Shown piece after piece: positions 6,655 through 13,800 of a stretch of DNA of 14,566 nucleotides (within the stretch, counting starts at the first letter, position 1; the number at the start of each line of letters is the position of its first letter). This DNA comes from Deltaproteobacteria bacterium. GTDB taxonomy: Bacteria > Desulfobacterota_B > Binatia > UBA9968. The notes beneath the pieces were generated by a model. The model worked only from the letters and a program-made list of their open reading frames with translations. It made no database searches and had not been told where the DNA came from. The stretch covers positions 1-14,566 of the forward strand of contig JACPSF010000346.1 of assembly GCA_016193385.1 (NCBI GenBank), written 5' to 3'. Made by a program: the position numbers and the translations under genes.

Positions 6655-7485
6655 TTACTTGGCGCTTCTTTGGTACGCGCCAAGGCCCGGGCGATATTTT
6701 TTCTCATCGATGAACTGCTTTATACCCTCCTCGCGGCCTCGTTCGGGATCGGTGGCGCGAAGCGCGACGCCCTTCGCCGCCAGATAGTCTTCGGCCTGCG
6801 AGTAATCCATGGTGCGGCACAGCTTGTAGACTTCCTTCGCCGCCCGCAAGGCCTGCGGATTTTTGGTCATCAACTTCTTTGCCAGTTTAACGGTCTCCTC
6901 CCGGAGCTTCTCCCGCGGGACAGCGTAATTCACAAGCTTCATCTCCGCCGCCTTCCTCCCGTCGAAAGTGTCCCCGGTCATGATGTAGTACATCGCATCA
7001 CGGTAGCTCAGCGCATCGGCCAAAACACGGCTCACCAACCCGCCAGGAAAAATGCCCCAGTTGATCTCGCTCAGCCCGAAGATCGCATCCTCAGCGGCAA
7101 TAGCGAAGTCACAGGCGATCAGCGGAGTAAAAGCGCCGCCAAAGCAAAAGCCATTGACCATGGCGATTGTAGGTTTGGGAAATGTGAACAGCCGCCGCCA
7201 GCGCCATTCCTGCGAGGCCCATCCGGCTCGACGGCGCTCCGCCGGCTTATTATGCAGGGCGCGGAAAAACTCCTTAAGATCCTGGCCGGCGCACCAGCTA
7301 TCCCCGGCACCGGTGAGAACGAGCACCTGAGCCTCATCGTCCGCCTCCAGTTCGGTGATGGCATCCAGCATGTCGTAGTGCAACTGCGGGTTCATGGCGT
7401 TGCGCTTTTCAGGCCGGTTCAGAATGACCCAACTGATCCCTCCTTCTTTCTCGACCTTGACGGTCGCATAGCTTTTTGCTGTCAT
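6655..7485 (-). CDS. Enoyl-CoA hydratase/isomerase, close to p-hydroxycinnamoyl-CoA hydratase-lyase
   Basis: The 276-residue crotonase-fold protein matches, as I recall it, the Pseudomonas feruloyl-CoA hydratase-lyase along almost its full length. Shared stretches include ILNRPEKRNAM, VLVLTGAG, KPTIAMVNGFCFGGAF, FGLSEINWGI, YYIMTG, and REEGIKQFIDEK near the end. That enzyme hydrates hydroxycinnamoyl-CoA and then splits it to an aromatic aldehyde plus acetyl-CoA. The catalytic Glu of LSEINWG is kept (Glu140). The positions that contact the phenol in the known enzyme seem changed: Phe73 for Tyr75, Thr120 for Ser123, Ala236 for Tyr239. Retro-aldol cleavage of a 4-hydroxyaryl substrate is therefore doubtful, and a related acyl-CoA is likely. 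The start ATG 7485 has AAGGAGG 5 nt upstream. The gene sits 45 bp after a TTT binding protein and before the acyl-CoA dehydrogenase. Confidence 0.87.
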   Translation of the reverse strand: MTAKSYATVKVEKEGGISWVILNRPEKRNAMNPQLHYDMLDAITELEADDEAQVLVLTGAGDSWCAGQDLKEFFRALHNKPAERRRAGWASQEWRWRRLFTFPKPTIAMVNGFCFGGAFTPLIACDFAIAAEDAIFGLSEINWGIFPGGLVSRVLADALSYRDAMYYIMTGDTFDGRKAAEMKLVNYAVPREKLREETVKLAKKLMTKNPQALRAAKEVYKLCRTMDYSQAEDYLAAKGVALRATDPERGREEGIKQFIDEKKYRPGLGAYQRSAK

Positions 7486-7530
7486 CGTAGCCTCCTTTTT
7501 GTCTGGAATTTTTAGTTCTTCTCGGCCTGT

Positions 7531-8601
7531 CTATTCCTGCGTCATCTTTTTCAGCGCCTCACGCGCAGGGCCGGTAGCGGCCCGGAACACCGCGGCGTTC
7601 ACTTTCTCCGCCTCTTCCCCGACAAAAGTCACCAATTGGAAGCGTAAGAGGCGTTCTGATTCCGCTTTGAACTCTGGGTCTTCAAAGGTGTCACGGAAGC
7701 CTTTCCTTAGGATCTGAACTGGCTCGGTAGGAGTTTTTGGCGGAACAGTGATGAACCTCAGCATGCTGCGTGAGCCCCCCGAAATCTTAAACGCCTCCCA
7801 AAGAGGCCCGGACGGGTCCCTTCCCGCCGCCTTTCTAAAAAACTCGTTGAAAGAAGGCAGGTCAGACCGGCGGTCTCGCACTATGTCCCCTTCGGGCCCG
7901 AGCAGCCCCTCCTGATAAAGAGGGACCACGGTCCCTTCCCGGACCAGCAGGGTCCCACCGGTGGTATACCCAGTCAGACTCTCAGAGGTGTAATTGATCT
8001 CGCCCCGCTGGATGGCCACCCGGAGCTCAGGGACTCCCTTGTACCCTGTCACATAACGGTATGGAACACCCAGGAGATCCAGGGCCATACGGATCGCCAG
8101 ATCTTTGTTGCTTTCGCGGGTAAAGCCCCCGACGACGACGGGTTTTGAGGGTTTTAAAAGATCCGAAGCAGTTTTCACGCCAGTATCCGCCCGGATGTAC
8201 ACCACGGAGGTCTCGGCCGCGCCCGCGATGACCGGCATATTGTTAAGATCAAAACGGACGCCGGAGCCGCCCAAAATCTGCGGCAGGTACATCCCGGAGA
8301 AAACCCCCACCGTCAAGCCATCGGGCTTGGCGGCCTCGTAAACGTAGTTGCCCCCAATGACACCGCCAGCCCCGCCCATATTCTGCACGATTACCGACGG
8401 CTCCCCAGGAACATGTTTGGGCAGGTGCTTGGCGATGAGCCTGCCAAAGACATCCGTAGGCCCTCCGGCGGTGAAGTTGACGATGAATCTGATACTCTTC
8501 CCTTTATAAAATGGCTGCTGGGCAAATGCAGGTTCAACGCCGGAGACGAGTACAAACCCAAGAATGATAGCCGCGAGACGTAAAGAACCTCTCTTAAACA
8601 T
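7531..8601 (-). CDS. TTT solute-binding protein, TctC/Bug family (divergent copy)
   Basis: This 356-residue periplasmic receptor belongs to the tripartite tricarboxylate transporter family. A signal peptide (LRLAAIILGFVLVS, cleavage likely after AFA at residue 27) leads into QQPFYKGKSIRFIVNFTAGG. The Bug-family ligand loop FTAGGPTDVFGR (43-54) and the VIVQNMGGAGG motif (70-80) are present. ATG 8601 is chosen because AGGAGG lies 5 nt upstream; the open frame to 8709 has no signal sequence logic. It is clearly more distant from the three tandem plus-strand paralogues than they are from each other, and it lacks their conserved cysteine pair. Bug proteins bind small carboxylates. As the first gene of the minus-strand unit it may feed the hydratase and dehydrogenase downstream. 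Confidence 0.92.
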   Translation of the reverse strand: MFKRGSLRLAAIILGFVLVSGVEPAFAQQPFYKGKSIRFIVNFTAGGPTDVFGRLIAKHLPKHVPGEPSVIVQNMGGAGGVIGGNYVYEAAKPDGLTVGVFSGMYLPQILGGSGVRFDLNNMPVIAGAAETSVVYIRADTGVKTASDLLKPSKPVVVGGFTRESNKDLAIRMALDLLGVPYRYVTGYKGVPELRVAIQRGEINYTSESLTGYTTGGTLLVREGTVVPLYQEGLLGPEGDIVRDRRSDLPSFNEFFRKAAGRDPSGPLWEAFKISGGSRSMLRFITVPPKTPTEPVQILRKGFRDTFEDPEFKAESERLLRFQLVTFVGEEAEKVNAAVFRAATGPAREALKKMTQE

Positions 8602-8769
8602 AACGCCTCCTGTATTCCGCTTGGAGTCTCCCCGGGATGTCCCAGAGACGTATATCACGAGAGCAAATCTTGGGAAAGAAAATCTAACAGCGACAACCCC
8701 ATTGACCACGCGTTCTCCTCATGGTAAGGGAGCCGACATCAGTCGGCCTCAACGCAATCGGGGGTGGCC
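8602..8769. promoter_or_regulatory. Divergent intergenic control region (left half)
   Basis: No gene is visible. The stretch must hold the promoter of the minus-strand unit starting at 8601. A weak candidate on the minus strand is TTTCCC, 17 nt, then TATACG (about 8648-8676). A short perfect hairpin GCCGAC-atca-GTCGGC spans 8732-8747, without a T-tract, and could be an operator half or a chance stem. Confidence 0.3.
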
Positions 8770-8974
8770 ATGAAGACAATTCAGGGATGGGTAACCTACG
8801 GCTTCAACGAAATGAGGGTCGAAGCGGCTCGTGGCGTAAAAGAGGATCCGGATCGATCCAATGATCACCCATAAACTCGAAGGCATCGAAAAAATTCCTC
8901 AAGCGCTGGAAATGACCGGCAACAAGCCGAAATACGGCATGTTGAACCCGGCCCAGGTACGGTTCAGTAACTGA
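8770..8974 (+). pseudogene. Relic of a zinc-type alcohol dehydrogenase C-terminus, frameshifted
   Basis: From about 8840 the plus strand reads KRIRIDPMITHKLEG and then IEKIPQALEMTGNKPKYGML, ending NPAQVRFSN before the TGA at 8972-8974. The DPMITHKL...EKIPQALEM...NPAQV pattern is the usual end of zinc-binding medium-chain alcohol dehydrogenases. Upstream, another frame from ATG 8770 (MKTIQGWVTYGFNEMRVEAA) has a plausible composition, but it is offset by one base and hits TAA just after the junction. In the tail's own frame a TAA lies at 8837-8839. The enzyme core is absent. An intact 38-codon frame from ATG 8861 remains but is unlikely to be functional. Confidence 0.5.
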
Positions 8975-9004
8975 CGGGAGCAAGAAAGGACAAGGCAGGA
9001 GATC

Positions 9005-10015
9005 ATGGAGAACGCAAAAATAATCGATGCCGACGGCCATGTGCGGGATCGCGATGCCGATATCCGCGCCCACATGGAGGAGCCCTACTGCCGGAGACAA
9101 GGGTCCCTCCTGCCCCAGGACGAATGGGACTCGAGCATGTACGGCAAACTCGGTATGGACATCCACGATGTCCCGACCCGGCTGCGCGACCTGGACAAAG
9201 AAGGCATCGACACTTCCGTTCTTTTCCCGACCGGGGGTTTTCACGTCACCCGCCTACCGGAGAAAGACTATGCCGCAGCCTTTTGCCGCGGCTACAACAA
9301 CTGGATCGCCAGCGTGTGCAGGGAAAGCCCGCGACTCAAGGGAGTGGGTCTTGCGCCTTTTCAGGACGTGCCGGCGGCGGCGGAAGAGGTCAACCGGGCG
9401 ATCACAAAGCTCGGACTGGTCGGGATCACCGTGGGCACCTTCGGCATGAAAGAACATCTGGGCACGCCCGCCTTCTGGCCGATCTACGAGGAGTTACAAA
9501 GGCTCAACGCTCCGCTCCTGGTTCACAATTCGCGGTCGGGGCCCGCGGGAGAGGTTCGCTTCGACACCTTTCTCTTCAAACACACGATCGGCCGGCCCTT
9601 CGAGACGCTGCTCGACTGCGCCGCGCTGATGTACGGAGGAGTGCCGGAAAAGTTTCCCAAATTGAGAATCGCGTTCCTTGAGTGCGGGGTGGGCTGGGTC
9701 CCTTACTGGATGGATCGGATGGATGAGGAGTGGGAGAAACGCCAATCGGAAGCCCCCCTGCTCAAAGCCAAGCCGAGCGAATACATGACCAGGGGCAACT
9801 GGTTTTACGCCGCGGAACCGGAGGAGAGCACGCTCCCTTATGTGATCGACCGGATCGGCGACGACCAGATCCTGTTCGCTTCCGATTACCCCCACTGGGA
9901 CGGTATGTTCCCGTATGTGGTCTCCACGATTCGCGGGCGCAATGACCTCCTGGAAAACAGCAAAAGAAAAATTCTCGGCGACAACGCGAAGCGGCTTTAC
10001 GGATGGAGCAGTTGA
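9005..10015 (+). CDS. Amidohydrolase-2 family metal-dependent hydrolase/decarboxylase (COG2159)
   Basis: The 336-residue protein has the TIM-barrel layout of the ACMSD-like amidohydrolases. The strand-1 metal motif reads IIDADGHV (Asp8, Asp10, His12), the DxDxH variant of the classical HxH. Later ligands are likely His174 in APLLVHNSRSG and Asp294 in ILFASDYPHWDG. FPKLRIAFLECGVGWVPYWMDRMDEEW (218-243 region) and GDNAKRLYGW (325-334) are hallmark segments of the family. Members hydrolyse or decarboxylate aromatic and related carboxylates. The start ATG 9005 follows CAGGAGATC. It is the first gene of the plus-strand unit, 15 bp before the TctB-like permease, so it may process the acid imported by the transporter. 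The exact reaction is not readable. Confidence 0.88.
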   Translation: MENAKIIDADGHVRDRDADIRAHMEEPYCRRQGSLLPQDEWDSSMYGKLGMDIHDVPTRLRDLDKEGIDTSVLFPTGGFHVTRLPEKDYAAAFCRGYNNWIASVCRESPRLKGVGLAPFQDVPAAAEEVNRAITKLGLVGITVGTFGMKEHLGTPAFWPIYEELQRLNAPLLVHNSRSGPAGEVRFDTFLFKHTIGRPFETLLDCAALMYGGVPEKFPKLRIAFLECGVGWVPYWMDRMDEEWEKRQSEAPLLKAKPSEYMTRGNWFYAAEPEESTLPYVIDRIGDDQILFASDYPHWDGMFPYVVSTIRGRNDLLENSKRKILGDNAKRLYGWSS

Positions 10016-10030
10016 AGGACCTCACATAGG

Positions 10031-10516
10031 ATGAAGGTCAGGCCCCAGTTTTTCTTCAGCCTAGCGATACTGATCTTCCTGGTTTACTTCGTCTGGGAAG
10101 CTCGCGAATGGCGTCTCCAGGCACGGCTCTACCCATGGGTGATCGGCATGCCCATGATCGCCCTCGCCCTGGTCCAAATCTGGCTCGAACTGAAAGGCGT
10201 GTCCCAAGAAAAAAGATCAGGGGATGTGCCGGTCGATTTTCAGTTCGAGCAGCCCGTGGACCCCGATATCGCACGCCGTAGAACCGTGAACATCTTCGCC
10301 TGGATCTTGGGATTTTTCGCGGCCATCTGGTTGCTCGGCTTCTCCTTGGCTATCCCCCTCTTCTTATTCTTCTACCTCAAAGTTCAGTCCCGCGAACCCT
10401 GGGTCCTCTCCGTTATCCTTACTGCCGCCGGCTGGCTTCTCTTCTGGGGGCTATTTGACAGGTTGTTACATCTTCCCTTTCCGGAGGCCCAGGTGCTCAC
10501 CTGGCTGGGAATGTAG
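10031..10516 (+). CDS. tctB: TctB-like small permease subunit of a tripartite tricarboxylate transporter
   Basis: The 161-residue membrane protein has about four helices: 8-22 (FFSLAILIFLVYFVW), 34-53 (YPWVIGMPMIALALVQIWLE), a long block 86-117 that may contain a tight pair, and 124-146. A charged cytoplasmic loop (55-85) separates the halves. The early ARLYPWVIG and the late LFDRLLHLPFPEAQV are typical of the TctB family, the poorly conserved small membrane subunit that pairs with the 12-helix TctA and a TctC receptor. It follows the amidohydrolase by 15 bp and precedes the first receptor by 23 bp. No TctA gene is in the window. The ribosome site is weak (CATAGG just before ATG), so translation may depend on the preceding gene. 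Confidence 0.85.
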   Translation: MKVRPQFFFSLAILIFLVYFVWEAREWRLQARLYPWVIGMPMIALALVQIWLELKGVSQEKRSGDVPVDFQFEQPVDPDIARRRTVNIFAWILGFFAAIWLLGFSLAIPLFLFFYLKVQSREPWVLSVILTAAGWLLFWGLFDRLLHLPFPEAQVLTWLGM

Positions 10517-10539
10517 GCGAAATAACCTGGAGGTTCTTT

Positions 10540-11607
10540 ATGAAACCACGCGCCCTTCTTCCTTCTCGATTTTTTATCCTTCTCCTCCTATTCTTATGCT
10601 TTGCGGTCCGCCTGTCCGCGGGTCCCGTATACGCCCAAGAGCCTTACTATAAAGGCAAGACCGTGAGAATTGTCGTTGGCTTTAGCGCGGGCGGCTTTTA
10701 CGACCGCTGGGCACGTCTGGTGGCCCGCCACCTCGGCAAACAAATCCCGGGAAACCCGGACATCATCGTCCAAAACATGCCCGGCGCGGGATCAGCAATC
10801 GCGACCAACTATGTCTTTAGTGTGGCGAAACCCGATGGACTAACACTTGGCATGCCGAGCGCCAGCATTTACATGGACCAACTGGTCGGCCGTAAAGAGG
10901 CTAAGTTCGACGTGCGAAAATTCAAATGGATCGGCACGCAAGATAAAAGGCACCAGGTGGTCTATATGCGTGCAGACACTCCGTTTAACTCCATCGAAGA
11001 CGTCATGAAAGCCAAGGAGCCACCCAAATGCGGCGAAACCGGCACGGCAAGCCAGGGTTATCTGACGCTCAGGCTTCTGGAAGAAGCCTTGGGAGCCAAA
11101 TTCGGCCCTGTATTGGGTTATCCCGGTGGCGCCGAGATCGACCTTGCGGTGGAAAAGGGTGAGGTGGTTTGCCGAGCCCTGAGCATCGATCCCTTCTTTG
11201 GCCGCGAGCCATTTAACACCTGGCGCAAAAAGGCGTTTGTGCGCCTACTCGTCCAAACCGGGAAAACGCGGGATTCGCGGGCCCCCGACGTGCTTACAAT
11301 CCATGAGCTTATGGATAAACACCAGACCCGGGAAATGAGCCGCCGGGTGGTAGAGGTGCTGCTGGGAGTAGCGGAATTTGGGAGCCCGCTGTTTGTTCCT
11401 CCCGCAACCCCGGCGCAGCACGTGCGGACCCTACGCGAAGCCCATGCCAAGGCGATGAAGGATCCCGCGCTTGTGGCGGACGCCGAAAAGGGAAAGATGG
11501 ATATGGCTCCTTCCACAGGCGAAGAGCTGGAGGTCATCACGCAAAAAATCATGGACCAACCTGCCGATGTCATCGAGCGGGTCAAGAAAATCATGGGGAG
11601 TAATTAG
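10540..11607 (+). CDS. TTT solute-binding protein, TctC/Bug family, tandem paralogue 1
   Basis: This is a 355-residue exported receptor. The signal peptide (FFILLLLFLCFAVRL, cleavage near VYAQ at 30-33) is followed by EPYYKGKTVRIVVGFSAGG. The Bug ligand loop is FSAGGFYDRWAR (48-59). IPGNPDIIVQNMPGAGS (69-85) and VAKPDGLTLG are family marks. Cys164 (PPKCGETGT) and Cys211 (GEVVCRALS) are spaced exactly 47 residues apart and recur in both following paralogues; in the periplasm they could form a disulfide. GGAGG lies upstream with good spacing. It is 23 bp after the TctB-like gene, and the next paralogue starts 1 nt after its stop. The substrate is probably a small carboxylate, not otherwise definable. 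Confidence 0.93.
   Translation: MKPRALLPSRFFILLLLFLCFAVRLSAGPVYAQEPYYKGKTVRIVVGFSAGGFYDRWARLVARHLGKQIPGNPDIIVQNMPGAGSAIATNYVFSVAKPDGLTLGMPSASIYMDQLVGRKEAKFDVRKFKWIGTQDKRHQVVYMRADTPFNSIEDVMKAKEPPKCGETGTASQGYLTLRLLEEALGAKFGPVLGYPGGAEIDLAVEKGEVVCRALSIDPFFGREPFNTWRKKAFVRLLVQTGKTRDSRAPDVLTIHELMDKHQTREMSRRVVEVLLGVAEFGSPLFVPPATPAQHVRTLREAHAKAMKDPALVADAEKGKMDMAPSTGEELEVITQKIMDQPADVIERVKKIMGSN
11595..11600 (+). promoter_or_regulatory. Ribosome binding site inside the preceding gene, selecting a GTG start
   Basis: GGGGAG lies within the last codons of tandem paralogue 1, 8 nt before GTG 11609. It favours that start over ATG 11618, which has no purine-rich site. Confidence 0.5.
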
Positions 11608-11608
11608 C

Positions 11609-12649
11609 GTGGTTACTATGATCCGCTTCCTATTTATTACCGCTCTCTTGTTGCTGGTTCTTAGCCCGAACCTTCCGGCCCAGGCCCCTTTCTACGAGGG
11701 AAAGACCATCAGGATCGTGGTCGGATACTTATCCGGCGACGGTTACGATATTTCGGCGCGCATGTTTGCCCGCCACATGCCCAAGCACATCCCGGGAAAC
11801 CCCAACGTGATCGTGCAGAACATGCCCGGCGCCGGGTCGAGGATTGCGGCCAATTATCTTTTCAGCGTGGCGAAGCCGGACGGGCTGACCCTTGGGGCCA
11901 TCGGGCCATCCCTCTACTTCGACCAGCTTGTGGGCAACCCTGAGGTCCGCTTCGACTGGGCGAAGTTCAACTGGATCGGCACGCCGGAACAAACCGAATT
12001 CTTGCTGTTCGTGCGCGCGGATACCCCCTACAAAACCATCGAGGATATCCGCAATGCCAAGGAGCCACCGAAGTGCGCTGCCACCGGCACCGGCAGCTCC
12101 GGCCATTACATGCCCAGGCTCTACGGTGAAGCCCTCGGGCTCAAGTTCAACGTCATCGTGGGCTACCCGGGCGGCAGCGAACAGGACCTCGCGGTGGAAC
12201 GGGGCGAGGTCCACTGCCGAAGCTTGAGCATCAGCACGTTTTACGGCCGCGAGCCGTTTCAGAGCTGGATCAAAAAGGGTTTTGTCCGAGTTCTCATCCA
12301 GACCTCTCGGAAGAGAGACAAGCGCGCCCCGGACGTGCCGACGATCTACGAACTGATGGAGCAGTACAAGACACCGGAGCCGATCCGGCGCCTGGCATTG
12401 GTGATCCTCGCGCCGGCCGCCTTTGGCCGGCCCTTGATCGCTCCGCCGGGAATTCCGCCTGATCGGCTGAAGATCCTTCGCGAGGCGTGGGGCCAGTCTC
12501 TCAAGGAGCCCGATCTGCTCGAAGAGATGAAAAAACGAAGATGGATTTTGGAGCCTCTAGGCGGCGAGGAACTCCAGTCGCTGGCTCAAGAGGTGATGTC
12601 TCAGCCGCCAGAGGTCATTGGGCGTATGGAAAAACTGTTGGGAAAATGA
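11609..12649 (+). CDS. TTT solute-binding protein, TctC/Bug family, tandem paralogue 2 (altered ligand loop)
   Basis: From GTG 11609 the receptor has 346 residues: a short n-region, hydrophobic core FLFITALLLLVLS, cleavage near LPAQ, then APFYEGKTIRIVVGY. The family ligand loop reads YLSGDGYDISAR (40-51): the usual AGG is SGD, putting an acidic residue where the neighbours have glycine. The downstream Asp47 is kept. IPGNPNVIVQNMPGAGS (62-77), VAKPDGLTLG and GREPFQSWIKKGFVRVL are shared with the tandem neighbours. Cys156 and Cys203 keep the 47-residue spacing. The start lies 1 nt after the stop of paralogue 1, and ATG 11618 is the alternative. The acidic change suggests a different ligand from paralogues 1 and 3. 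Confidence 0.92.
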   Translation: MVTMIRFLFITALLLLVLSPNLPAQAPFYEGKTIRIVVGYLSGDGYDISARMFARHMPKHIPGNPNVIVQNMPGAGSRIAANYLFSVAKPDGLTLGAIGPSLYFDQLVGNPEVRFDWAKFNWIGTPEQTEFLLFVRADTPYKTIEDIRNAKEPPKCAATGTGSSGHYMPRLYGEALGLKFNVIVGYPGGSEQDLAVERGEVHCRSLSISTFYGREPFQSWIKKGFVRVLIQTSRKRDKRAPDVPTIYELMEQYKTPEPIRRLALVILAPAAFGRPLIAPPGIPPDRLKILREAWGQSLKEPDLLEEMKKRRWILEPLGGEELQSLAQEVMSQPPEVIGRMEKLLGK

Positions 12650-12670
12650 TTCCGCGCCGAGGAGGGTTTT

Positions 12671-13741
12671 ATGTTTGAGAAGTTCAAGGGTTCAAGGCTT
12701 GAAAGAATCAAGGGTTTTATTCTTTTAACCCTTTATCTCTTTATCCCCTCATCCCTTACCACACCCGCCTTGGCGCAAGATTCCTTCTATAAAGGCAAGG
12801 CGATCAGGATCATTGTGGGCCTCAGCGCTGGGGGCGGTTATGACCGCGCGGCGCGAATTATATCTCGCCAGCTGGGGAAATATATCCCGGGGAACCCGGA
12901 CGTAATCGTCCAGAATATGCCGGGCGCCGGTTCCGTGATCGCCGCCAACTACGTCTACGGGGTAGCCAAGCCCGACGGGCTGACGCTGCTGATGCCGCAC
13001 AACAATGTCTATCTGAGCCAAATGTCCGGCGACAAAGAGGTGAAGTTCGATCTTCTCAAGATGCACTGGATCGGCTCCTTGGAAAAGGATGACATGATGC
13101 TCTTTATCCGCGCCGACTCACCCTTCAAATCCATCAGGGACGTCATCAAAGCCAAGGAGGCCCCCAAGTGCGGCACCACGGGCGTCGGAGGCTCGGACTA
13201 TGTCATGTCGAGGATCCTCGAGGAGACCATCGGCGCCAAGATCAATCAGGTGCTGGGTTATCCCGGGAGCAGCGAGATCGCCCTCGCCGTCGAGCGCGGC
13301 GAGGTCGCCTGCCAGGGGCTCACCATTTCCACATTTTTCGGGCGCGAGCCTTTTCTTACCTGGATCAAAACAGAATTCGTTCGCTTCCTCGCTCAGAGCG
13401 GCCAAAAGAGGGACCCAAGGGTCAACGGACCTACCGTCTATGAACTCATGGATGAATACAAAACGCCGGCGAACAAGCGCCGCCTGGCTGAGGCCATGCT
13501 GGCGGGCGGGGAATGTGCCAGGCCAATGCTGGTCGCTCCGGGCACGCCTCCTGAGAGAGTCAAGATGCTCCGCGAGGCCTACGAAAAGGTCGTGAAGGAT
13601 CCGGAGCTCCTGGCTGAGGCGAAAAAGTTAAGGATCGAGGTTACCCCCGGAAAAGGCGCGGAGCTCCAGGCCATAGCCAAGGGGGCCATGAATCAGCCCG
13701 CTGACGTGATCGAGCAAATCAGAAGATTATTTGTGCAATAA
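12671..13741 (+). CDS. TTT solute-binding protein, TctC/Bug family, tandem paralogue 3
   Basis: This is a 356-residue exported receptor with GAGGAGG shortly before ATG 12671. Its n-region is unusually long and basic (EKFKGSRLERIKG) before the core FILLTLYLFIPSSL and cleavage near ALAQ at residue 36. That n-region is encoded by a TTCAAG-rich repetitive stretch. The ligand loop is LSAGGGYDRAAR (51-62). IPGNPDVIVQNMPGAGS (72-88) and VAKPDGLTL match the neighbours. Cys167 and Cys214 keep the 47-residue spacing, and a third cysteine is at 282 (GGECARPM). It follows paralogue 2 by 21 bp. Directly behind its stop lies a leftover receptor tail, so it is probably the survivor of a longer tandem array. 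Confidence 0.93.
   Translation: MFEKFKGSRLERIKGFILLTLYLFIPSSLTTPALAQDSFYKGKAIRIIVGLSAGGGYDRAARIISRQLGKYIPGNPDVIVQNMPGAGSVIAANYVYGVAKPDGLTLLMPHNNVYLSQMSGDKEVKFDLLKMHWIGSLEKDDMMLFIRADSPFKSIRDVIKAKEAPKCGTTGVGGSDYVMSRILEETIGAKINQVLGYPGSSEIALAVERGEVACQGLTISTFFGREPFLTWIKTEFVRFLAQSGQKRDPRVNGPTVYELMDEYKTPANKRRLAEAMLAGGECARPMLVAPGTPPERVKMLREAYEKVVKDPELLAEAKKLRIEVTPGKGAELQAIAKGAMNQPADVIEQIRRLFVQ
12677..12721 (+). repeat. TTCAAG-type simple repeat encoding the signal-peptide n-region
   Basis: Several copies of TTCAAGG and its complement (CTTGAAAG, ATCAAGGG) occur within about 45 bp at the start of paralogue 3. The same TTCAA/TTGAA word builds the palindrome at 6602-6635. Here the repeat is translated as EKFKGSRLERIKG. 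Confidence 0.4.
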
Positions 13742-13743
13742 AG

Positions 13744-13788
13744 ACACCTCAGGCCATCGAGCGCATGAAAAAGATTCTGGTGAAATAA
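13744..13788 (+). pseudogene. C-terminal tail relic of a further TctC-type receptor
   Basis: Starting 3 nt after the stop of paralogue 3, in a different frame, the plus strand reads TPQAIERMKKILVK followed by TAA (13786-13788). This matches the last residues of the intact paralogues: QPADVIERVKKIMGSN, QPPEVIGRMEKLLGK and QPADVIEQIRRLFVQ. The rest of that gene is missing. A deletion between tandem paralogues that kept only the final codons explains it best. Confidence 0.55.
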
Positions 13789-13800
13789 AGAGTAAAGAGG

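Noticed and set aside
6610..7515. 301-residue plus-strand open frame starting in the palindrome
   Set aside because: It is antisense to the hydratase-lyase-like gene, and its first residues are just translated TTCAA repeats.
8732..8747. Hairpin GCCGAC-atca-GTCGGC as a terminator
   Set aside because: The 6-bp stem has no T-tract and ends no gene; at most it is an operator-like stem.
11471..11608. Upstream extension of receptor paralogue 2
   Set aside because: It lies in another frame of receptor 1, and the signal peptide begins at 11609/11618.
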